From NCBI GenBank assembly GCA_035333525.1, contig DAOQQF010000025.1:1-15110 (forward strand): 15,110 bases of DNA, given 5' to 3'. Shown in pieces: positions 8,314 to 15,110 of this stretch. This DNA is from CALMFT01 sp035333525 (lineage in GTDB: Bacteria > Patescibacteriota > Gracilibacteria > Absconditabacterales > Absconditicoccaceae). The notes under the pieces are model-generated. The model saw only the letters and a program-made list of their open reading frames with translations. It had not been told where the DNA came from and did no database searches. A program made the position numbers and the translations under genes. Numbering within the stretch: position 1 is the first letter of the stretch; every line of letters begins with the position of its first letter.

Positions 8314-10275
8314 ATGAAACACTCTCTTATTACATTACTTATTATTATTGGTACTATTTTGAATACAGGGTTTACTCCTTTGGTGATGGCAAACTCTCGC
8401 AATGTAATAAGTACTCAATACTCTCCCAATGAAATCAACACACTGTATGATAAAATTCAACAAGACAGTGATTTTCAGCAAAAACTCAAACAGTTTCAAG
8501 AACAAGAACTTGCAACAATAGCATCTCAAACATCGCTCAATGAGTCAAATATTAAAGAACGTCAACAAGAAATTAGCTCTATCTATGGAGAACTTGAGGA
8601 GATACAGTCTCAGTTTGATACCATCTCAAAACAAAAAAAATTTATTGATAATAAAATTAGTGAAACAAAACAATCAGTGCAATTAATTATTAATCAGGCG
8701 CTCAAAACTCAAGCCGAAGCAGATCATACACTCAAACAAATTATAACATACACCAATCAAATTAGCTCACTTAAACAAGCTATTGATCAAACTAATAACG
8801 ATAAACAAAGAGCAAGAGTAATGGCTTCAAAATTTTTGGATATCTTATACAGAATGACAAATGAACTCTATACTGCAAGTAGTGAAATTGATGACGTCAA
8901 ACTCTTTTTACAATCAGAAAATATTTCATTTGAACTCAATAATACCGATCTTCTCCAAATGGTATCATTAAGATATGAACAACTTATCAGATATATCGAC
9001 CTAAAACAACAAGAACTCAAAGTATCTATGAGTAAACTTGAAGAGTCCCAACTCAAATATCAAACTAAACTCAATGAGTATCGCAAAAAACTATGAGTAC
9101 TTAATCAACAAAAGGAGTATCTTATGGAATATATCAAAGTATATAATACTAGTAAAGATGGTTTAATGGTTAAAGAAGATGATTTAAGTAAATCAAAACA
9201 AGAATTACTCGATAGTCTGAAAAAAAAAATTGCAGATAGTATGACATTTATAGCTCAAAATAACTTCATCAAGGAACAAATTCACAACAAAGAAACGCGT
9301 GAAGACAATGAACAATTTTTTGGTTGGCCGATATATCCAGTTGAGTCTATTCAGTGAGGATACAATAGTGTGGAATATATTAAAAAATATGGAGATACCA
9401 ATATCGGTATTGATCTCATCATACCTCAAGGTAGTGAAGTGTATGCCCCTAGTGATGGTTATATCTATGAGGTTAATCAGCCACAAGGTGTATCGCTTGG
9501 TTATCTGATTATCATTCATAACTACTGATATGTAAGTCTACTAACCACCTTCAATACTATTATCGTAGAAAAGGGTCAATACGTTACAAGAGGACAATTA
9601 TTGGGGATAAGCTGAGGTGAACCATGAACCAAGGGAGCATGATTTGGAAGCATATGACCAAGGATACATCGAGAATTATTCAAAGATGCCGTCCCTGTAT
9701 CAGTATTTGAGCATACTGATTTAAGTTCCGTTAAACAATCATCAACACTTCCAACTCAGTTTGAAATCAAGGTTCTCAAGGATAAACTAGCAAGGAAAAT
9801 AGACTTGTCAAGTGTTTCTTATATACAATGAACAACCTTGGAAGACAGAATCAAAAACTACATCAACAAGTATGGAAATGCCCCTTTTGATAGTTATATA
9901 TTACGACAGCAAGCATCCGCTGGACACAAAGTACCACTTGAGTTCGGAGTATGTATTGCAGTGGCTGAAACATCATTTGGAAGAGCATTTGCAAGTCGTC
10001 GAAATGTCTGAAATGTAGGAAACAATGATAGAGGAGATAGAATCGATTTTTCATCACCTGTAGAAGGAGCTAGTACCATCTATTATGCACTTGAAAACAA
10101 ATACCTCGGTGGATATGCAACCTTGGATAAGTTATCATGATATGGTAATACCTTCTGAGCTATCTATGCCTCGTCTCCTATCAATCGACAAACCAATATT
10201 GCTAAGTGTCTCACTGAGATTCATGGATATTGGATTCCTGATGATCGACCAGTCAGATTATATCAAGCAAACTAG
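8314..10275 (+). CDS. exported coiled-coil / degenerate LytM (M23) / lysozyme-like fusion, 653 aa
   Basis: ATG 8314 to TAG 10273-10275. Residues 1-26 are a signal peptide with likely cleavage after PLVMA. Residues about 40-335 are a long Gln/Lys/Glu/Leu-rich coiled coil, as in EnvC and PcsB-type proteins. Residues about 340-470 are a LytM/M23 domain: GIDLIIPQGSEVYAPSDGYI, then GPRIHREL. The usual HxxxD zinc motif is N363-IGI-D367, and the usual HxH is R450-I-H452. One zinc ligand and the catalytic His are thus lost, which suggests an inactive regulatory LytM like EnvC, an amidase activator. Residues about 505-645 resemble a glucosaminidase/lysozyme-type domain: AVAETSFGRAFASR with candidate catalytic E552, NVGNVGNNDRG, and a closing GAIYASSPINRQTNIAKCL block. 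This domain could supply the hydrolase activity. The fusion probably remodels peptidoglycan outside the membrane. TTG 8308 is an alternative start. The next gene follows 15 bases on, so an operon is likely. The C-terminal family call is less certain than the LytM call. Confidence 0.88.
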
Positions 10276-10290
10276 TTATTGACTGTTTTG

Positions 10291-13200
10291 ATGAGCATCA
10301 ATCAATTCAAATCATCGAGCTGATCGTTTTTATGATCGTTTTTCAAACATCTCTGTTTGCATTTTCCTTTCATCAGACTATCCAAAATTCTGATGCTTTT
10401 TGTGTTTATCCTCTGAATCCGAGGTGATCGACGAACTATCAATAAGGCGTGGGGACAAAATAATCTACCTCCGGATTTAGTTCTAACTATTGAAAATGGA
10501 GTAATTTGAAATGAGATTAATCAATATCCAAGTATTGAATGGACGATGAAAATAGAAAATAAATGATGAATTGTTGATAATAAAAAATTAACGTTTATAG
10601 GTTCTTTTATGTGACGAGACCTTATAGATAAAAATATTACTTGGAACAATAAGTCATGAACTACAGGGTCTATTTGTCCTGATGGAGTATTTAAGTCATG
10701 ATCTATTGATTTTATTGGAAATTTTACATTTAATACTTGATGATCATTTTGTATATATAAAATAGAACCACAACTAAAATGATCAAAAGTAAGTAATCAA
10801 ACATGATATCGGGACTGAACTATTGGTCCAGCACCAGGAGAAATAAACACATCAAATAACTACTCCAAATGAGTATTTGAATTTACTCCAATAATAAATC
10901 CAAGTATTGAAAAAAAAATATGATATGGTGCTAATTGTGAAAATCCTCCTGTTGCATGATTTAAAGTAGGTGATACGCTTTGTTATAAATTCACACTTAC
11001 TAATCAAAATGCAAACTATCATCGACCAGTTAATGGATCAAGTCTTTTGTTTTTTGATCGACTACCAGATTGAATCAATTTTCTTTTCAATTGCACGTTA
11101 CCAGCATGATGTATCATTAATCAAGTAAATGGCATGAGTACAATTACTCTAACAAATAATAAACTTTATCCTGGTTGATCTACTCTCTCTGTTATTATTA
11201 AATGAATAATTAATCAAACATTTATTGACTACTATACGAATCAAGTACCTACTCATGAATTTGAAAATAAGAGTTGCATAACACCCAATGAGTTTGATCC
11301 TCCACCATTATGTAGTAGTATTAAATGATTAGTAGAGACTTATCCTGATCTTTATCTTAATCTCCAAAGAAATGGATGAAAACCACTTTCAGATTATAAC
11401 ATATGAGATACACTGACCTATCAGTTAGCATTATGAAATTCCTGATATTATAAAACACAATGAGGGATAGTAACGATCAAACTTGATATGCCGTGACTCA
11501 AAAACATTTCAGTTAGTGCTCCTTGATTCAATTGTCCTACCATAAGTGCGTATTGATGAACAATAACAACATTTGAACCAAAAACCGATTGCATCTATAC
11601 TGTAACAGCTATTATTGATAAGCCATGATCTATAGGTATTTCATGATCCATAACTATGATCAATAATGGTAATGAATTAATAAAAACACTAGGCAACAAT
11701 AAATGAAGTATATTAGAAGTATTTTCTATAATCTGATCGCTTACGGCAACATCTACTATAGGTACGTTTGTAGACAATGTTTTTCAAGAAAAAAATAATG
11801 AGTTTGTAGTTAATGATGATATTGTTTACAAAGTACAATTACTCAATACCTATAATGCTCCTATTAGCTCATTATTATTTATCAATACATCACCTATATG
11901 ATTACCACTCACCTATGATTGAGCATGAACTATAGCTATCAATGGTAACAATTACTCACTCACCAGTATTAGTATACCTCCACGCAATGGTGTTTTTATC
12001 TACTATCTCAAAGCAAAAGCAAATCAATCATTTATCAATACCTATTATAAAGATCCATTCACCTTTAGTAATACCATTGAGGTCGACTCACCCTTTGATA
12101 ATTCTATTAGTATAACAGCAGCAGAATGATCATTAAAAAAACTTGCAGATCTTCATACATCAGTATCAGCACAGTATGGATGAACAAATGGATTTTACAA
12201 TGGTAATCTGTTGGATGAACTTACTTTTTTGGTAACAATCAAAAATCAATGACTTAACGATGCTATCAATGTTCAATTATCATGAACATTAAGTCCTAGT
12301 CTATTTTATCCCTGAGGATATGATACTCCTAGAATAGATTTTCTCAATAGATCAAGCGCAGATGTAGATTGTAATTATACTACACAGAAATTTTGATCAG
12401 CTACTCGATGACCCTATCAAGTCTGATCTCTCAAGCCATGAGAACGATGTATCTACAAAGTTACTACTACAATTGTATGATATAATACCCTATCACTGTC
12501 AGCAACATCCTATGAGGAACCCTTGACCAACGAAATTTCATCCCTCATGGAAAACAACACACATTCTGCCTCTCTGACATTTTTAGCACCAACATGACCA
12601 GGTGATGATTTTTCAATAAATAAACAAATAGGAGCAACTATAAATGGACCACGACTAGATACTATAGTCTTTAAACCATGAGATAAACTCTATTGGAAGA
12701 TTACAATCCAAAATAGATCAAACAATACTTATCAACCAAAGACCTTAAAAATTGAAGATTGGATTAAGCCACCATTCTTATTATGAAAACTTAACATTGA
12801 AAGTATAACTCAATGATTTGACTTTGATCGTTTCGATAATAGTAATCTATGAATAAAAAAAATTATTAATAAAACCGATATCAAACCAGGTGATGTCATA
12901 GACATCATATTATCATCTCCAACACCCAAAGAGTGAGACAGTAATTTTAATGATATTATTAATAATAAAATGGAGATCAATAATTCTCTCAATATTTGCA
13001 ATAACGATCCTAATAATAATTGTCCATGAAATAAACAATATCCTACAACATGAAAGATGGATTTCGCCTGAGTGGCAATTGGTAAAAAGCCTACTATAGA
13101 AGTTTTTTGAATAGATGACATAATCACATATGATATTACTATACAAAAAATCTGAAACTGAACAATGCCTACTGAGATAATTATTGAAGATAGTATTGTT

Positions 13201-15110
13201 AAAAATAGTGATTATATACAACATGTTGAATGATTGATAGTTTTACCACAAACTCAAAAAATTGCAGAATGTGGTCAGATTATAACAGATGCATGAACCT
13301 TAAAACGAAAGATTTCATCATTTGATCCAACTATAGACTCAAAAAAAATCTGTCGTTATCAATTAAAATTCAAAGTCATAAAAAATCCAGATACTTGGTC
13401 ACCTACTATAGAAATTATCAATAATCTAAATGCTACCATTAATAATGAAACAAAACCCAAGGCGACTAGTAAGATTAATGTGATTCGTCATGAAACTACG
13501 ATCTCCAAAAGCATATTAAATACAACAAATACCTCCAAGTGAAATCGTTTTGCACTATGAGAAGAGATCAAGTATGAAATATGTGTAAATGATACGAGAT
13601 CATTATTCGATGTAAGCGATTCTAAACCCTTATTTCCCAGTATTTTTGATCACTATCCCTCTTTATCTACAAAAACACCATGAACAAAAATATCAGATAT
13701 AGATAGCAGCATAAAAGGTAGTATACTCTATAAACTACTACCTGCCACACAACCATCGTATAATATAGATCCTAATAATACTCAAACTGAAAAAGCGAAT
13801 CTGTGTATAACTATTGATGATACTGTTACCGAATCTATCAAGAACTCTCTTACGTTGAATACAAATACAAAACAACGAGAGTTTATCAACTATGCATGTT
13901 TAAATAATAAACCAACACCTGATCCTGCGCCAGTATGTGCTAGCGTTATAGGTATTTTTGAAGAACCAACATCGTGGGAGGTCTCCAAAGGCATTGTTCA
14001 ATGAAATAATCATATATTTCATAAGTGAGACACCATAACATACAAATTCAGTATCAAAAGTACTATGAAGATTTTACCTCTTACCTGAGTAACATTTATT
14101 GATATTTTTGATAATTTTATAGAATCAAATGCTCCAGAACTCAAGGATGTAATAGATCTATCATCAGTAATCATTACAACATCTGCTAACCAATCACAAA
14201 ATTGTTGAAAGAGTGAAACAAAACGGGATGAAGCAAGTAGAACGCTTACTTGAATAATAAAAGATATGAGTCTTGAATGAGGTAAAACATGCGACTATGA
14301 AGTGAGTTTCATAGTAAAAGACACTCTACCAAACGGTAGACGAACACTTCGAAATACCATTTACAAACTCAGTGGAGATAATCAAAGATACGAGGGTAAT
14401 AAACAAACAGCGGTGTTTGAAAAGCTTGGAACAGGATCAATAGAGATAACCAAACAAATCTGAGCTGGGACAGGGAGCAACTTTATACCATGAGATAATG
14501 GATGAATATACAAAGAGTTCAACATGGGTGATACACTGGTATGGAAGATCACGATCAGAAATAATGGAAAAAGTACACTAAAATCACCTATCTATCTACA
14601 GGATATAGTTCAACCTCCTTTAATATGAAACAATATTTTCATCTATGATCCTAGTGGCGAATTGAAACAATTATCCCCTCCAAATAAACGAGAACTCGAG
14701 CAAAGCCTCGCTCCAAATGAAGAGTATACCTTTTATATTATCCTCAAGGTACCAGATGATGAATGAGATCAGATTATCCAAGATCTTTTAAGAAATAATA
14801 ATAATACGACTACTGATCATATCGAGTTATGGACATGAAATAAAACGATCTATAGTAGCAATACCACAACTGGTAAACTTGATTTGGTGAGTTATAGCTT
14901 GGATAAAACAGTAATCAGCTGATGCTCAACATCATCAACAAGACCACTAGATTGATATTATACTTCATGAGATATTATCACTTATCTCTTTACTATTAAA
15001 GCAGCTGGTGGCACTCTTACTTGAGCAACAATAGTGGATATATTCAAAAACATAACTCCATTAATATCCGAACTACTCGACTATGTTGAATGATTTACGT
15101 TGGTTTCGGG
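10291..15110 (+). CDS. giant DUF11-like repeat surface protein, 3' end outside window
   Basis: Open from ATG 10291 to the window end (at least 1606 codons) with dozens of TGA glycine codons and no TAA or TAG. A hydrophobic segment ILMLFVFILGI at residues 33-43 is the likely export signal; ATG 10393 is a shorter alternative start. The rest is beta-rich and Asn/Thr/Ser/Ile-rich, with no catalytic motif. A strand motif of the type GDxLxYxxTIxNxG recurs about ten times: near 10969 (GDTLCYKFTLTN), 11404, 11812, 12214, 12679 (GDKLYWKITIQN), 13111, 13558, 14026, 14527 (GDTLVWKITIRNNG) and 14968. This is the hallmark of DUF11, an Ig-like repeat of bacterial surface proteins. Five units carry paired cysteines 19-29 residues apart, the second often in C-x-Y context. 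It probably acts as an adhesin or cell-surface stalk and is likely co-transcribed with the wall-remodelling gene just upstream. Function is inferred from architecture only. Confidence 0.88.
10321..10344 (+). repeat. 12-bp tandem duplication in the leader of the giant gene
   Basis: TGATCGTTTTTA is followed directly by TGATCGTTTTTC (11 of 12 identical). If translated from ATG 10291 it encodes GSFLGSFF in the proposed extended signal region. If translation starts at 10393 it lies in the untranslated leader. Confidence 0.6.

Noticed and set aside
12810..13224. Minus-strand ORFs inside the giant gene
   Set aside because: They are antisense shadows of the continuous repeat-protein frame, with low-complexity Ile/Leu/Ser products.
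1..15110. tRNA, rRNA, CRISPR array, insertion sequence, attachment site
   Set aside because: I looked for T-arm motifs, regularly spaced repeats, terminal inverted repeats and transposase motifs and saw none I could support.

Overview
The window comes from an AT-rich bacterium that reads UGA as glycine (genetic code 25). This points to the candidate-phyla lineages Gracilibacteria (BD1-5/GN02) or Absconditabacteria (SR1). The evidence is direct. In-frame TGA falls exactly on invariant glycines of two housekeeping enzymes: GGGK-GG, DPK-G-K and the GSGNVA nucleotide loop of glutamate dehydrogenase, and several glycines of asparaginyl-tRNA synthetase. Every complete gene ends in TAG (six of seven) or TAA (one), as expected if release factor 2 is gone. 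Read with the standard code, all the large genes here look broken. Read with UGA = Gly they become long and continuous.

Layout: (1) 123-1007 (+) is a 294-aa protein of unknown function. It abuts, stop to stop, (2) 1008-3536 (-), an 842-aa protein with three membrane segments and a large extracytoplasmic part carrying PKD-like beta domains, driven by a near-consensus sigma-70 promoter. (3) 3621-4450 (+) holds an unrecognised gene whose coding signal changes frame at least twice, so it is probably decayed or affected by sequence errors; its intact part is 3730-4272. (4) 4627-5925 (+) is asnS. (5) 5961-6671 (-) is an acidic cytoplasmic protein of unknown function. (6) 6849-8198 (+) is gdhA, strikingly like the enterobacterial hexameric enzyme. 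(7) 8314-10275 (+) is an exported coiled-coil, degenerate LytM/M23 and lysozyme-like fusion. (8) 10291 to the window end (+) is a giant surface protein of at least 1606 residues made of DUF11-like beta repeats with regularly placed cysteine pairs.

Genes 7 and 8 form the most interesting block. They are a cell-wall remodelling protein and a giant probable adhesin, 15 bases apart, in the same frame and separated by a single TAG. With the PKD membrane protein, about 60% of the window encodes cell-surface proteins. Known members of these lineages live as episymbionts or predators on other bacteria, so a role in attachment and wall attack is a reasonable inference, but the sequence does not prove it. 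A perfect 10-bp hairpin sits four bases upstream of the start codon of gene 7 and may control its translation.

Almost no gene has a Shine-Dalgarno sequence; the exception is 3730-4272. I saw no tRNA, rRNA, CRISPR array or insertion sequence.
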